From: Chloroflexota bacterium
GTDB taxonomy: Bacteria; Chloroflexota; Dehalococcoidia; JACQUD01
Assembly: GCA_016210485.1 (NCBI GenBank)
Contig: JACQUD010000050.1
Coordinates: 1 to 52,518 of the forward strand
Length of the DNA: 52,518 nucleotides
Reading direction: 5' to 3'
Below the pieces are notes generated by a model that searched no databases, was not told the DNA's origin, and worked only from the letters and a program-made list of their open reading frames with translations. A program made the translations under genes and the position numbers. Below, one piece after another: positions 1-9,969 of this stretch (its first letter is position 1; each line of letters starts with the position of its first letter).

Positions 1-1270
1 GTCGGTGGCCCACGCCCGGATGCTGGCTCGCCAGGGCATCATCTCCGAGAAGGACGCCGAGATCATCGTCATGGGCCTGTCCTCCATCCGCGAGGAGATC
101 GAGCAGGGCAAGTTTGTCTTCCGCGACGAGTTGGAGGACATCCACATGAACATCGAGGCCCGCCTGCACGAGAAGATCGGTGACGTGGCGGGCAAGCTGC
201 ACACCGCGCGCTCGCGCAACGACCAGGTGGCCCTGGACCTGCGCCTCTACATGAAGGAGGCCATCCCCCAGACCATCGCCGGCATCAAGGGGTTGCAGAA
301 GGCCCTCCTCACTCTGGCCGAGTCCAACAAGACTGTCATCATGCCTGGCTACACCCACCTCCAGCCCGCCCAGCCGGTGCTCCTGGCCCACCACCTCCTG
401 GCTTACTTCGAGATGTTCCAGCGGGACAGGGAGCGCTTTGCCGACTGCCTCAGGCGGGCCGACGTGCTGCCCCTGGGCTCCGGGGCCTTGGCCGGGGTTC
501 CCTACCCCATCGACAGGGAGTCCGTAGCCAGTGAGCTGGGCTTCTCCCGTATAAGCGCCAACAGCCTGGATGCCGTCTCCGACCGGGATTTCGTCCTGGA
601 ATACCAGGCTGCTGCCTCCATCGCCATGATGCACCTCTCCCGCCTCTGCGAGGAGATAGTCCTGTGGGCATCCCCCGCCTTCGGCTTTGTGGAGATTGAT
701 GCTGCCTATGCCTCTGGCTCCTCCATCATGCCCCAGAAGCGCAACCCCGATGTGGCCGAGCTGGCTCGTGCCCGGACGGGGAAGGTCTATGGCGCTCTCC
801 TGGGTTTCCTCACCACCCTCAAGGGCCTGCCCCTGGCCTACAACCGCGACCTCCAGGAGGACAAGGAAGCGCTTTTCGCCACTATAGATACCCTCCACTC
901 CAGCCTGGAAGCCTGCGCCGGCATGGTCTCCACCCTCAAGGTGGACGCCGAGCGCTGCCGCCGGGCCGCTGAGGAGGGTTACCTCCTGGCCACGGACCTG
1001 GCCGACTACCTGGTGAAGAAAGGGATGCCCTTCCGCCAGGCTCATGCCGCCGTAGCCGACCTGGTAGCCTACGCCCAGGAGAAGGGCCAGAAGCTATCGG
1101 AGCTATCTATGGAAGAATACCGCCGCACCTCCAAGCTATTCGAAAGTGATGTGCTTGATATAACTGTTGAATCTTCTGTGGCGGCCCGGGACGTGCCCGG
1201 GGGCACCGCCCCCCAGCGGGTGAGGACGGCGCTGAGGGAGGCGAAGAAGAGGCTGAATGGCAAACCCTGA
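1..1270 (+). CDS. argH: Argininosuccinate lyase, 5'-truncated by window edge
   Basis: Last enzyme of arginine biosynthesis: it splits argininosuccinate into arginine and fumarate in the cytosol. The reading frame is already open at base 2, and the protein begins inside the conserved segment before AHARML, so roughly the first 40 residues of a family that is usually about 460 long lie outside the window. Visible family signatures are HTARSRNDQ (near residue 66 of the visible part) and the fumarase/aspartase-superfamily signature [12 protein letters not shown] (near residue 238). The C-terminal domain is intact. The stop overlaps the next gene by 14 bases, so the two are probably co-transcribed. 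Identification is secure; only the start is missing. Confidence 0.96.
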   Translation, partial: SVAHARMLARQGIISEKDAEIIVMGLSSIREEIEQGKFVFRDELEDIHMNIEARLHEKIGDVAGKLHTARSRNDQVALDLRLYMKEAIPQTIAGIKGLQKALLTLAESNKTVIMPGYTHLQPAQPVLLAHHLLAYFEMFQRDRERFADCLRRADVLPLGSGALAGVPYPIDRESVASELGFSRISANSLDAVSDRDFVLEYQAAASIAMMHLSRLCEEIVLWASPAFGFVEIDAAYASGSSIMPQKRNPDVAELARARTGKVYGALLGFLTTLKGLPLAYNRDLQEDKEALFATIDTLHSSLEACAGMVSTLKVDAERCRRAAEEGYLLATDLADYLVKKGMPFRQAHAAVADLVAYAQEKGQKLSELSMEEYRRTSKLFESDVLDITVESSVAARDVPGGTAPQRVRTALREAKKRLNGKP

Positions 1271-2342
1271 GCACGTTGAGGTTGTAAAACAAGGCCGGGA
1301 AGCCATAGACCGTTGGCGCCAAGCTCATCCCGGAGGGCGCTTATCCCTGCGCAAGGCTAAACTCTCTGACATCGACCTTCACCTAGCCAATCTCTCCGGC
1401 GCTCAACTCTCCAGCGCCGACCTATTTCTGACAGTCCTCTCCAGGGCAGACCTCTCTAATGCGGACCTCTCGCGCGCAAATCTCTCCAGTGCCGACCTCC
1501 GTGGGGCTGAACTCAGTAGAGCCGAGCTCATCGGCGCGGAACTCTTCGCAGCTGACCTTACAGGAGCCAATCTCAGCGGTGCTAATCTCAGCGGTGCCAA
1601 TCTGGGTGGCGCCAATCTGAGCAATGCCAATCTCAGCGGCGCCAGTCTCATCGGTGCCGAAATGTATGGGGCCATTCTTTACCAGGCGAGATGTGTCCGT
1701 ACTACCTTCTACGGGGTTGATCTTAGCCAGGTCAGAGGGCTAGGAAGAATGCAGCATTTTGGCCCCAGCAGCATCGACATCGACACGCTGATAGAGTCGT
1801 GCCGGAATGCGGAGGGCGAGCGCATCCTGGGGATTGGGGCGTTCTTCCGAGACGCCGGCGTGCCCCAGGCGCTCCTGGAGGGACTCCCCGGTATCCTGGC
1901 AGAGATCAAATATCGCACCTGCTTCATCGCCTATGGGGAGCCCGACCGCGCCTTTGCTGAAAGGCTCCATGATGACCTTGTGTCCAGAAGAGTTAGCTGC
2001 TGGCTATACTCCATGGACGCAACCCCTGGAGAGCGAGCCTGGCCGGAGATTCCTAGGAGGCGGCAGGAGGTAGAGAAGCTGGTGGTGCTCTGCTCCGCCC
2101 AAGCTCTGGCGCTGGACGGCGTCCTGAAGGAGGTTGAAGAGCAAACAGACGAAGACCTGGACAAGATGGTACCGGTGTCCCTGGATAACCTGTGGAAAGA
2201 ACCTGGGTTCAAAGTCATGCGAGGCGACCGTGACCTGAAGCCCTTTTTGTTGGAGCGAAACTATGTGGACTTCAGCGGTGCCTCGCTCTATGAAAAGTCC
2301 CTGGAACAGCTTCTGAAGGGGCTGGAGCGAAAACAAAGTTGA
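1257..2342 (+). CDS. Pentapeptide-repeat protein with C-terminal TIR domain
   Basis: 361 residues in two parts. Residues about 35-160 are tandem pentapeptide repeats of the A(N/D)LSG type, which fold as a right-handed quadrilateral beta-helix. Residues about 219-340 look like a TIR domain: a first strand [12 protein letters not shown], a segment [13 protein letters not shown] matching the BB-loop region, a strand [13 protein letters not shown], then a helix with Glu292 where TIR NAD-hydrolases carry their catalytic Glu, and a later strand [13 protein letters not shown] domains in bacteria often cleave NAD+ in anti-phage defence or act as adaptors. Which applies here cannot be told, and no partner defence gene is adjacent. 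It overlaps argH by 14 bases and shares TTGA with rpe, so it sits inside a metabolic operon. There is no signal peptide. Confidence 0.85.
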   Translation: MANPEHVEVVKQGREAIDRWRQAHPGGRLSLRKAKLSDIDLHLANLSGAQLSSADLFLTVLSRADLSNADLSRANLSSADLRGAELSRAELIGAELFAADLTGANLSGANLSGANLGGANLSNANLSGASLIGAEMYGAILYQARCVRTTFYGVDLSQVRGLGRMQHFGPSSIDIDTLIESCRNAEGERILGIGAFFRDAGVPQALLEGLPGILAEIKYRTCFIAYGEPDRAFAERLHDDLVSRRVSCWLYSMDATPGERAWPEIPRRRQEVEKLVVLCSAQALALDGVLKEVEEQTDEDLDKMVPVSLDNLWKEPGFKVMRGDRDLKPFLLERNYVDFSGASLYEKSLEQLLKGLERKQS

Positions 2343-3013
2343 CTTCTCCCAAGATAAAACTCGCCCCCTCCATCCTCTCCGCGGATATGGCCCGTCTGGG
2401 GGAGCAGGTGGCCGAGGCCACCGTCGCCGGCGCCGACTACATCCACGTGGACGTCATGGATGGCAGCTTCGTCCCCAACATCACCATCGGCCCTGGGGTG
2501 GTGGCCGCCATCCAGCGCTATACCGACCTCCCCTTGGATGTCCACCTTATGATAAATGAGCCTGAGAGACACGTCGCCCAGTTCGTCCAGGCCGGGGCCA
2601 GCATCGTCACCGTCCACGTGGAGGCCTGCCCCCACGCCCATCGGGTGCTCCAGCAGATAAAGGAACTGGGAGCGAGGGCGGGGGCCTCCATCAACCCCGG
2701 CACCCCCCTCCACGCCCTGGAGGAGGTCTTGCCCGAGCTGGATTTGGCTTTGATAATGTCGGTCAACCCCGGCTGGGGCGGCCAGAAGTTCATCGAGAGC
2801 AGCCTGGACAAGATAGCTCGCTTGCGCAACCTTCTGGACGAGCGAGGGCTGGCTGTGGAGTTGGGGGTGGACGGAGGCATCACTGTCGAGAACGCGGCCC
2901 AGGTGGTCAAGGCCGGGGGACGGGTGCTGGTGGCGGGGTCGGCGGTCTTCCACAAAGGAGAGTCGGTGGCCCAGGCCCTGGGGCGGCTGAGAGAGAGCCT
3001 GAAAGGCGTGTAA
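2339..3013 (+). CDS. rpe: Ribulose-phosphate 3-epimerase
   Basis: Interconverts ribulose 5-phosphate and xylulose 5-phosphate in the pentose phosphate pathway. The 224-residue TIM barrel has family motifs in order: LAPSILSAD (residues 8-16), the metal/catalytic stretch [12 protein letters not shown] (36-47, Asp38 catalytic), HLMI, the phosphate-binding NPGWGGQKF (about 141-149) and the second catalytic Asp in VDGGI. Length is normal. The start is a TTG whose last two bases open the TGA stop of the preceding gene, suggesting translational coupling. A bidirectional-looking hairpin lies just downstream, before the convergent rpmB. Confidence 0.97.
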   Translation: MTSPKIKLAPSILSADMARLGEQVAEATVAGADYIHVDVMDGSFVPNITIGPGVVAAIQRYTDLPLDVHLMINEPERHVAQFVQAGASIVTVHVEACPHAHRVLQQIKELGARAGASINPGTPLHALEEVLPELDLALIMSVNPGWGGQKFIESSLDKIARLRNLLDERGLAVELGVDGGITVENAAQVVKAGGRVLVAGSAVFHKGESVAQALGRLRESLKGV

Positions 3014-3041
3014 AGGCCTTATATGCCTTTATGCGCTGAAG

Positions 3042-3074
3042 AGCAAAAGGCCCCCGCCGGCTCCGGCTGGGGCC
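3042..3074 (-). terminator. Intrinsic terminator of rpmB
   Basis: A 12-bp stem with one mismatch (GGCCCCAGCCGG against CCGGCGGGGGCC, 2-nt spacer) followed on the minus strand by TTTTGCTCT. It lies between the convergent ends of rpe and rpmB. The U-tract favours action on rpmB transcripts, though the stem could also slow transcription from rpe. Confidence 0.65.
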
Positions 3075-3088
3075 CTTGCCTGAGCTGC

Positions 3089-3274
3089 TTATCTAGGCAG
3101 CTTGGCCTGGGTGCGCAGGCAACGGGTGCAAATGTAAATCCTCCGGGGCCTGCCCCCCCAGCGGATCACAGCCTTGTGGACATTGGGCAGCCAGACCCGA
3201 TTGGTCCGCCTTTTGGAGTGGCTCACGTTATGCCCGAACGTAGGGCCTTTGTTACAAAGAAAACACTGGGCCAA
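3089..3274 (-). CDS. rpmB: 50S ribosomal protein L28
   Basis: A 61-residue basic protein of the large ribosomal subunit. It matches the L28 pattern: CFLC near the N terminus, GPTFGHNVSHSKRRTNRVW, and a C-terminal CTRC, so this is the zinc-binding (C+) form with two CxxC pairs. The start chosen is TTG at 3274, preceded by AAAGGGGG at a 5-base spacing. Longer frames upstream add sequence absent from L28. The gene is monocistronic and points against the surrounding operon, as rpmB often does. Confidence 0.93.
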   Translation of the reverse strand: MAQCFLCNKGPTFGHNVSHSKRRTNRVWLPNVHKAVIRWGGRPRRIYICTRCLRTQAKLPR

Positions 3275-3324
3275 GGTTTCCCCCTTTACTTGAATCCCCT
3301 TTTTAGCTACAATTCCAAAAAGAT

Positions 3325-3353
3325 ACGATACCATATTTGGGGAGCGAGGGCAA
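3325..3353 (-). promoter_or_regulatory. Candidate sigma-70 promoter of rpmB
   Basis: On the minus strand TTGCCC and TATCGT are separated by 17 bases and lie about 50 bases upstream of the rpmB TTG start. Spacing is ideal and both hexamers are moderate matches. No experiment supports it. Confidence 0.4.
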
Positions 3354-3420
3354 CTCGTAAATTAGAAGAGGAAACCCTGCGCTCTACTTCATAGCGGTCG
3401 GTTCTTGTAGGCATGTTCCA

Positions 3421-5004
3421 TTGAGATATATTACAGGCCAGGGTTTCAAGGAGATGATGGCCGCCGGCGCTCGCTCCCTGGAGCGCCAGGCCCAGGCCAT
3501 CGACAGCCTGAACGTATTCCCCGTGCCCGATGGGGACACCGGCACCAACATGCTCCTCACTATGCGCTCCACCTTAGCCGAGGCCTCCCGCTGCTCTGAA
3601 AGGGGGGCTGGGATGGTGGCCCAGGCCATGGCTCGGGGTGCCCTCATGGGCGCTCGAGGCAACAGCGGCGTCATCCTCTCCCAGATTCTCCGGGGGATGG
3701 CCCAAGGCTTGAAGGGCAAGGAACGCCTCGATGGCCCTGGCCTGTCCCTGGCCCTGAAAGAGGCAGTGGCCGCCGCATACAAAGGCGTGAGCCAGCCGGT
3801 GGAGGGCACCATCCTCACCGTGCTTCGAGAGGCCGCCGCCGCGGCCCAGGGCCAGAATGGGAAAGACGTGGTCGCTCTCATGGAGATGGTGGTGTCGGAG
3901 GCCCGGGCCTCGGTGCTGCGCACCCCCCACTTGCTGCCGGTGCTGCGCCAGGCGGGGGTGGTGGACGCCGGGGGGCAAGGGCTGCTGGCTATCCTGGAGG
4001 GAGCCTTGCGCTACCTGCGGGGCGAGAGGCTGGACGAGGAGGCAGAGGCCCCGTCGCCGAGCTACAGGGCACTGGCAGTCCTGGAGGAAGCGGACTACGG
4101 CTATTGCACCGAGTTCCTATTGTCTGGGCAGGGCCTCTCAGAGAAGGCGGTAAGGAAACAGCTCTCCCAATGGGGGGAATCGGTGATGGTGGTGGGGGAC
4201 GAAGCCTTGCTCCGTATTCACATCCACACCCATGACTCGGGACGCGTCCTCTCCTATGCCGTAACCCTGGGCACTCTGAGCCAGGTCAAGATAGAGAACA
4301 TGCTGGAGCAGCGCCGGGAGGTGGTGGGGAAGGGGGAACCTCAGGCGCTGCCTCTGGCTCCAGTGGCCGTGGCCGCGGGGGAGGGGCTGGCTCGGCTCCT
4401 CTCCAGCCTGGGGGCCTCGGCCATCGTCCCCGGCGGGCAGACCATGAACCCCAGCGTGGAGGAACTCCTCCGGGCGGTGGAGTCCGTTGCTTCGGAGAAG
4501 GTCATCCTGCTCCCCAACAACCCCAACATCATCCCGGCGGCCCAGCAGGCGGCTGGCCTGGCCCAGAAGCGGGTGGAGGTGGTGCCCGCCCGAAGTATCC
4601 CCCAGGGCATCGCCGCTCTCCTGGCCCTCAGCTATGAGGCTAGCTTCGAAGATAACCTGGAGCGCATGAGGCAAGCCCTGGCCAGGGTAAAGACGGGCGA
4701 GGTTACCAGGGCCACCCGCTCCAACCAGTGGGGAGACCTCTTCATCAAGAAGGGAGATTTCCTGGGGCTCCTGGAGGGAGAGCCGGCGGTCACGGGACGG
4801 ACGCCGGTGGCGGCCCTGAAGGGCCTCCTCCTCAAGATGTGCCCCGGCGAGGAAGGCCTAGTCACCATCTACTACGCCTCCGAGGAAGACGGGGCGGCCC
4901 TGGCCAGCCTCCGCCCCTGGATGCGGCGCAGGCTCCCCGGGCAAGAGATGGAGATTGTCTGCGGTGGCCAGCCCCATTATCATTACATCGTCTCGGTAGA
5001 ATAG
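3421..5004 (+). CDS. fakA: DAK2/FakA-type kinase (fatty acid kinase catalytic subunit)
   Basis: 527 residues, two parts. Residues about 8-200 are a DhaL (DAK2) ATP-binding domain with the Mg/ATP motif DGDTGTN (37-43) and ARGNSGVILSQILRG (about 78-92). The remainder is the FakA-specific middle and C-terminal region, ending in a segment with GGQPHYHYIVSVE. In Firmicutes FakA phosphorylates a fatty acid held by a DegV-family FakB protein, feeding exogenous fatty acids into phospholipid. A DegV gene follows after 17 bases, which supports the same pairing. The start is a TTG; no strong ribosome-binding site precedes it, so it may shift by a few codons. The symbol is by family, not by proof of activity. 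Confidence 0.85.
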   Translation: MRYITGQGFKEMMAAGARSLERQAQAIDSLNVFPVPDGDTGTNMLLTMRSTLAEASRCSERGAGMVAQAMARGALMGARGNSGVILSQILRGMAQGLKGKERLDGPGLSLALKEAVAAAYKGVSQPVEGTILTVLREAAAAAQGQNGKDVVALMEMVVSEARASVLRTPHLLPVLRQAGVVDAGGQGLLAILEGALRYLRGERLDEEAEAPSPSYRALAVLEEADYGYCTEFLLSGQGLSEKAVRKQLSQWGESVMVVGDEALLRIHIHTHDSGRVLSYAVTLGTLSQVKIENMLEQRREVVGKGEPQALPLAPVAVAAGEGLARLLSSLGASAIVPGGQTMNPSVEELLRAVESVASEKVILLPNNPNIIPAAQQAAGLAQKRVEVVPARSIPQGIAALLALSYEASFEDNLERMRQALARVKTGEVTRATRSNQWGDLFIKKGDFLGLLEGEPAVTGRTPVAALKGLLLKMCPGEEGLVTIYYASEEDGAALASLRPWMRRRLPGQEMEIVCGGQPHYHYIVSVE

Positions 5005-5021
5005 CGGACAGGGAGGTGACT

Positions 5022-5861
5022 TTGGCAGTGAGGGTGGTTACTGATAGCACGGCCGATTTGCCCCAGGCCCTGGCCCGGCAATGGGGCATCACGGTGGTCC
5101 CCCTCTCCGTCCAGTTCGGCGAGGAGGCCTTTCGGGATGGGGTGGACTTGGGGCCCGAGGAGTTCTATCGTCGCCTGGCCGGCAGCACCGCTTTGCCCCA
5201 CACCAGCCAGCCCTCCCCGGGGGCCTTCGCCCAGGTATACGAGGCCCTGGCCCGGGGCGGCCATGATGTCCTCTCTATCCACATTTCCTCCAAGCTCAGC
5301 GGCACCTATGAGGCAGCTTTGCGAGGAAGAGAGGTGGCGCGCCTGGAGGGGAAAGTAGAGGTGGTGGACTCCCGGCTGGTTTCCCTGGGCTTGGGGCTAG
5401 CGGTCCTTGAGGCGGCCAGGGCAGCCGGGGTGGGGGCCTCCCTGGAGGAGGTCGGCCAGGTGGCGCTCCAGGCCATCCCCAGAGTGAGGCTGGCCTGCCT
5501 TCTGGACACCCTGGAGTATCTGCGCCGGGGAGGTCGCATCGGTAAGGCGGCGGCCTTCCTGGGGTCTTTCCTCCAGATCAAGCCCATAGTTACCCTTCGG
5601 GATGGAGAGGTTCACCCCCTGGAGCGTGCCCGGACCTGGCCGCGGGGCCAGGAGCGCCTGTGCCATCTGGTATCGGGATGCCGGAATATAGCGGAGATGG
5701 GCGTCGTTTACAGCACGGGACAGGAGGAGGCCGAGGCCCTGGCAAAACGTTTGGAAGCTCATATCTCTCAGGGAAGCATCATCATTGGCCAGTTCGGCCC
5801 GGTGTTGGGGACTTATGTAGGCCCAGGTGCCCTGGGTGTGGTCTGGCGGGAGGGCCCGTGA
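5022..5861 (+). CDS. DegV family fatty-acid-binding protein (FakB-like)
   Basis: 279 residues. DegV proteins bind a fatty acid in a deep pocket and present its carboxylate to FakA. Seen here: VVTDSTADLP at the N terminus, the ligand-binding TSQPSPGAF (about 60-68), ISSKLSGTYEAA (about 88-99) and a basic, Gly-rich stretch RRGGRIGKAAAFLGS matching the family. The TTG start at 5022 has GGAGGTGA a few bases upstream. The end overlaps recG by GTGA. Position directly after the DAK2 kinase is the strongest functional clue. Confidence 0.9.
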   Translation: MAVRVVTDSTADLPQALARQWGITVVPLSVQFGEEAFRDGVDLGPEEFYRRLAGSTALPHTSQPSPGAFAQVYEALARGGHDVLSIHISSKLSGTYEAALRGREVARLEGKVEVVDSRLVSLGLGLAVLEAARAAGVGASLEEVGQVALQAIPRVRLACLLDTLEYLRRGGRIGKAAAFLGSFLQIKPIVTLRDGEVHPLERARTWPRGQERLCHLVSGCRNIAEMGVVYSTGQEEAEALAKRLEAHISQGSIIIGQFGPVLGTYVGPGALGVVWREGP

Positions 5862-8305
5862 ACGCAGCTCTGGAGCAGCTACAGAAGGTCCTGGAGCTGG
5901 AGCAGGCGCGGGGCTACCAGGACTCGGCAGTGATGGGGGGTCTGGACAGGTTCCTGCCCCGTTGGGTAACCCGGGCCGAGGCCGGTCTGGAGCCTTCCTT
6001 TCTGGAGCAGGGATTGCACTACTTCCACCTGGCAACGCCGGGCTATGCCCGAATGGCCTCGGAGGAGAGGCGCCGCTGGCTCACTGGCGTCCTGCGCTGG
6101 CTAGCCCAGCCTAACGGTCACCCCGAGGCGGATGCCACCAGCCTTGGCCTCAAGGTAAAACCAACTCGTTCCAAGGTCGGTTTCCCCCCCGGTGCCTCCC
6201 TGGATTCCCGGGTCATCGTGGCCCCGGGCATAGATGTCCGCCTGGCCTCCAGGCTGAAGCGCCTGGGTGTGGCTACCCTGCGAGACATGCTCTACCTCCT
6301 GCCCCGGCGCTACATCGACTACTCCCAGGTGAAGCCCGTGGCCCAACTGGAGGTGGGGGAGGAGCAGACCATCGTGGCCTCGGTGTGGAGCGCCGGCTAT
6401 AAAGTCTTGGGGCGGGGGCTGCGGGGCTCCGAGGCCGTCCTGGGGGACGAGACGGGCAACGTCAGGGCGGTCTGGTATAACAATCCTTACATGGCCAAGT
6501 TGCTGGCCCCCAACACCTGGGTGGCCCTCAGCGGCAAAGTGAGCCTGTTCCGAGGGCAGAAGGTGTTCCAATCGCCGGACTACGAACTGGATATTCCCTC
6601 GGAGCCTATCCATACCCGTCGTCTGGTCCCTGTGTATCCCCTGACCGAGGGCCTCTACGCCCGCACCATGCGCCGCCTCATGAAGGTAACTGTGGACTAT
6701 TGGACGCCCCGGGTGGAGGACTTCCTGCCCGGAGAGGTGAGGGAGCGGGTCGGCCTCTCGCCCCTGAGCCCTGCCCTGGCCCAGGCTCACTATCCTGACA
6801 GCCTGGCCCAGGGGGAGGAGGGTCGGCACCGTCTGGCCTTCGACGAGCTTTTTCTGCTACAGTTGGGGCTGCTGTCTCGAAAAAGAGAGTGGCGGGAGGG
6901 GCAAGCGTCGCCCCCTCTGGTTGGCGGCGATGAAGGGCTTGGCCGTTTCCTGGCTTCCCTCCCCTTCTCTCTCACCACGGCCCAGGAGCGGTGCTGGCGT
7001 GAGATAAGAGAGGACCTGGGGCAGCCCAAACCTATGGGCCGACTCCTCCAGGGAGAGGTGGGCAGCGGCAAGACAGTGCTGGCCGCCGCCGGCCTCGTCC
7101 TCTGCGCCGCCGCCGGCTTCCAGGGCGCTCTCATGGTCCCCACAGAAGTCCTGGCCGACCAGCATTTCCGCACCCTGAGCCGCCTCCTGGCACTGGCCTC
7201 GGTCAAGGTGGAGAACGGGGACGATACGGCTGTTTTCACCCTTCCCGGCTCCCTCACCCTGAGGATGTCCCTCCTCAAAGGTAGCCAGGGCTCTAAAGCT
7301 CGGGAGGAGGCCTTGAAGCAGATAGCCCAAGGGGAGGTCGGCTTGGTGGTGGGCACTCACGCTCTCATCCAGGGGGCGGTGGAGTTCCAGTCCCTGGGCC
7401 TGGTGGTAGTGGACGAGCAACACCGCTTCGGGGTTATGCAGCGCCAGGCCTTGCGCCAGAAAGCCGAGGCCTCGGCTCACCTCCTGGCCATGACGGCCAC
7501 CCCCATCCCCCGCACCCTGGCCCTCACCTTCTACGGCGATATGGACCTCTCCCTCATAGACCAGCTCCCTCCCGGCCGAAAGCCGGTGAAAACCTTGATG
7601 CTGGGCCCCCAGGACCGGAGGCGCGCCCACGAGCTCCTGCGACAGCAGGTGGCGGCGGGCTACCAGGCCTTCGTCCTCTGCCCCCTCATCGAAGGCTCCG
7701 AGGCTATCCAGGCCAGGGCCGCCACCGAAGAGTATGAGCACCTTCGCCAGGTGGTCTTCCCCGACCTGCGGCTGGGCCTGCTCCACGGACGTTTATCGGG
7801 CGCCGAGAAGGAAGAGGTGATGCTCCGCTTCAGCCAGGGCGACCTGGATATACTGGTAGCGACACCGGTGGTGGAGGTGGGCGTCGATGTCCCCGGCGCC
7901 TCCGCTATATTGATAGAGGGGGCCGAGCGCTTCGGCCTGGCCCAGCTGCATCAACTTCGGGGGCGAGTAGGGCGCGGGGGTCAGCCCGGCTATTGTATAC
8001 TCATGGCGGAGGAGCCTTCCCCAGAAGCTCGGGAGCGCCTCTCCGTCCTGGAACGAGTCCACGACGGCCTCGCCCTGGCCGAGGAGGACCTCAGGCTCCG
8101 CGGCCCCGGGGACTTCCTGGGCACCCGGCAGAGCGGCCTGCCCCAGCTCCGCCTGGCCCGCCTCTCCGATGTGGCCCTCTTGGAGATGGCCCGCCGCGAG
8201 GCGCAGCAGGTCTTTCAGAGAGACCCAACTTTACAGGCTCCGGAGCACCAGGCCCTGGGCCGGGAGCTGGCCAGGGTTTGGAGCTCGGGGATAACGGAGG
8301 CATAG
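5858..8305 (+). CDS. recG: ATP-dependent DNA helicase RecG
   Basis: 815-residue superfamily-2 helicase that regresses stalled replication forks and unwinds Holliday junctions. The N-terminal part holds LLPRRYIDYS and the OB-fold wedge domain (about 115-260). The helicase core has Walker A GEVGSGKT (about 399), DEQH (about 519), TATPIPRT (about 547) and the C-terminal GRVGRGGQPGYC motif VI region. About 110 residues before the wedge domain are an N-terminal helical extension. The GTG start at 5858 overlaps the degV stop. The frame is open further upstream, but there it runs antisense-like through degV and has no RecG similarity, so the longer start was not used. Confidence 0.96.
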   Translation: MNAALEQLQKVLELEQARGYQDSAVMGGLDRFLPRWVTRAEAGLEPSFLEQGLHYFHLATPGYARMASEERRRWLTGVLRWLAQPNGHPEADATSLGLKVKPTRSKVGFPPGASLDSRVIVAPGIDVRLASRLKRLGVATLRDMLYLLPRRYIDYSQVKPVAQLEVGEEQTIVASVWSAGYKVLGRGLRGSEAVLGDETGNVRAVWYNNPYMAKLLAPNTWVALSGKVSLFRGQKVFQSPDYELDIPSEPIHTRRLVPVYPLTEGLYARTMRRLMKVTVDYWTPRVEDFLPGEVRERVGLSPLSPALAQAHYPDSLAQGEEGRHRLAFDELFLLQLGLLSRKREWREGQASPPLVGGDEGLGRFLASLPFSLTTAQERCWREIREDLGQPKPMGRLLQGEVGSGKTVLAAAGLVLCAAAGFQGALMVPTEVLADQHFRTLSRLLALASVKVENGDDTAVFTLPGSLTLRMSLLKGSQGSKAREEALKQIAQGEVGLVVGTHALIQGAVEFQSLGLVVVDEQHRFGVMQRQALRQKAEASAHLLAMTATPIPRTLALTFYGDMDLSLIDQLPPGRKPVKTLMLGPQDRRRAHELLRQQVAAGYQAFVLCPLIEGSEAIQARAATEEYEHLRQVVFPDLRLGLLHGRLSGAEKEEVMLRFSQGDLDILVATPVVEVGVDVPGASAILIEGAERFGLAQLHQLRGRVGRGGQPGYCILMAEEPSPEARERLSVLERVHDGLALAEEDLRLRGPGDFLGTRQSGLPQLRLARLSDVALLEMARREAQQVFQRDPTLQAPEHQALGRELARVWSSGITEA

Positions 8306-9967
8306 ATGGGCATAAGGTATGAGCTTACCCAGCTTCTGGAGGGAGCGGCCCGGGAAGCACAAGCCCGGAGCATCCTGCCCGCTCAGGCCCTCCCCGAGGT
8401 CATCCTGGAGCACCCTCAGAACCCAGCCTTTGGGGATTACGCTTGCTCCCTGCCTATGAAGCTGGCCAGGGCGGCCAGAATGGACCCCATGTCCCTGGGC
8501 CAGGCCCTGGCCCAGCTCCTCCCCTCTCACGAGGCGGTGGCCAGGGTCGAGGTAGCACCTCCGGGCTTCATCAACTTCACCCTGGCGGCCCCCTGGCTGG
8601 CCCTACAAGTGGAGGCCATGCTGAAGGCAGGCATGGCCTATGGCGACCTGGATGTGGGACACGGCGAGCGCCTCCAGGTGGAGTTCGTTAGCATCAACCC
8701 CACCGGCCCCCTCCACGTAGGCCATGGCCGAGGGGCTGTCCTTGGCGATACCCTGGCCCGTGCCCTGGGGGCGGCGGGATTTCAGGTGGAAACAGAATAC
8801 TATGTGAACGACGGTGGCAATCAAATGGAGGCCTTTTACACTTCCTTATACGTCCGCTATCTTCAGGCCCTGGGCCAAAAGGAGGCCATGCCTGACAGCG
8901 GATACATGGGCAGCTACATGATGGAGCTGGCCCGGGAGCTGCTAGCGGAGAGGGGGGATGCCCTCTTGGCTCTGCCCCGGGAGGAGGCCATCGCCCAGGC
9001 GGGGCGTTGGGGGCTGGAGCGGGTGCTGGGCTGGATCCGGGAGGACCTGGAGCGCCTGGGAGTCAGCTTCGATAGCTGGTTTAGTGAGCACAGCCTCTAC
9101 CGAGAGGGCCAGTATGAGCGAGCTATGGGAATCTTATCCCAGGGAGGCTTCACCGCCGAACGGGAGGGAGCGCTGTGGTTCATCTCCACCGCCTTGGGCG
9201 AGGACAAGGATAATGTCCTTGTTCGTACCTCGGGGATACCCACCTACTTTGCCTCAGACATCGCCTATCATTACAACAAATTCCTGGAGCGGGGCTTTCA
9301 GAGGGTAATCGATATCTGGGGAGCGGACCACCAGGGCCATGTGCCTCGGATGAAGGCTGCGGTGGCTGCCCTGGGCGTGGCCCCGGAGAGACTCCAAATC
9401 ATCCTCAATCAGATGGTCGCCCTGCGCCGAGGGGAGGAGGTTCTGCGGGTCTCCAAGCGCACCGGCGAGCTCATCACCCTCGGGGAGCTCATGGACGAGG
9501 TAGGAGCCGACGCCTGCCGTTTCTTCTACTTAGCCCGCTCCGCCGATGCTCAGATGGACTTCGACCTGGAGCTGGCCAAGAGGCAGTCGGCAGAGAACCC
9601 CGTCTACTACATCCAGTATGCCCACGCCCGCATCGCCAGCATCCTGCTTCTGGCCCAGGGGAGAAGCATCGACTACGCCTCTGGCGATGTCTCCCTTCTC
9701 ACCACCGAGCCGGAGCTGGCCCTGCTCCGCAAGATTATCCAGCTTCCGGAGGTGGTGGAGACAGTGGCTCGAACCCTGGAGCCACACCATCTGGCTTACT
9801 ATGCCCAGGAGCTGGCCATGGTCTTCCACCTGTTCTACAGGGACTGCCGGGTAGTCACCCAGGACGTGGCCCTGACCCGGGCTCGCTTGAAGCTGGTGGA
9901 AGCCGCCAGGCTCGCCCTAGCCAAGACTTTATACCTTATGGGGATGTCGGCTCCGGATAAGATGTAG
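8306..9967 (+). CDS. argS: Arginyl-tRNA synthetase
   Basis: 553-residue class I synthetase that charges tRNA-Arg. The N-terminal additional domain (about 1-100) recognises the tRNA D-loop. The HIGH-type signature is HVGHGRG (about 138), preceded by VEFVSINPTGPLH, and the KMSKS-type loop is RVSKRTG (about 382). The C-terminal anticodon-binding helical domain ends in LYLMGMSAPDKM, close to the usual M-rich ArgS end. The ATG follows the recG stop directly and has GGAGG five bases upstream. Length is normal. Confidence 0.97.
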   Translation: MGIRYELTQLLEGAAREAQARSILPAQALPEVILEHPQNPAFGDYACSLPMKLARAARMDPMSLGQALAQLLPSHEAVARVEVAPPGFINFTLAAPWLALQVEAMLKAGMAYGDLDVGHGERLQVEFVSINPTGPLHVGHGRGAVLGDTLARALGAAGFQVETEYYVNDGGNQMEAFYTSLYVRYLQALGQKEAMPDSGYMGSYMMELARELLAERGDALLALPREEAIAQAGRWGLERVLGWIREDLERLGVSFDSWFSEHSLYREGQYERAMGILSQGGFTAEREGALWFISTALGEDKDNVLVRTSGIPTYFASDIAYHYNKFLERGFQRVIDIWGADHQGHVPRMKAAVAALGVAPERLQIILNQMVALRRGEEVLRVSKRTGELITLGELMDEVGADACRFFYLARSADAQMDFDLELAKRQSAENPVYYIQYAHARIASILLLAQGRSIDYASGDVSLLTTEPELALLRKIIQLPEVVETVARTLEPHHLAYYAQELAMVFHLFYRDCRVVTQDVALTRARLKLVEAARLALAKTLYLMGMSAPDKM

Positions 9968-9969
9968 CG

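Noticed and set aside
3023-3394. A 123-codon open frame on the plus strand
   Set aside because: It covers rpmB in antisense and includes the terminator hairpin; no protein-like pattern.
5660-5857. Longer N terminus for RecG
   Set aside because: It overlaps degV in another frame and is Gly/Arg-rich without RecG similarity; the GTG at 5858 overlaps the degV stop as usual in this window.
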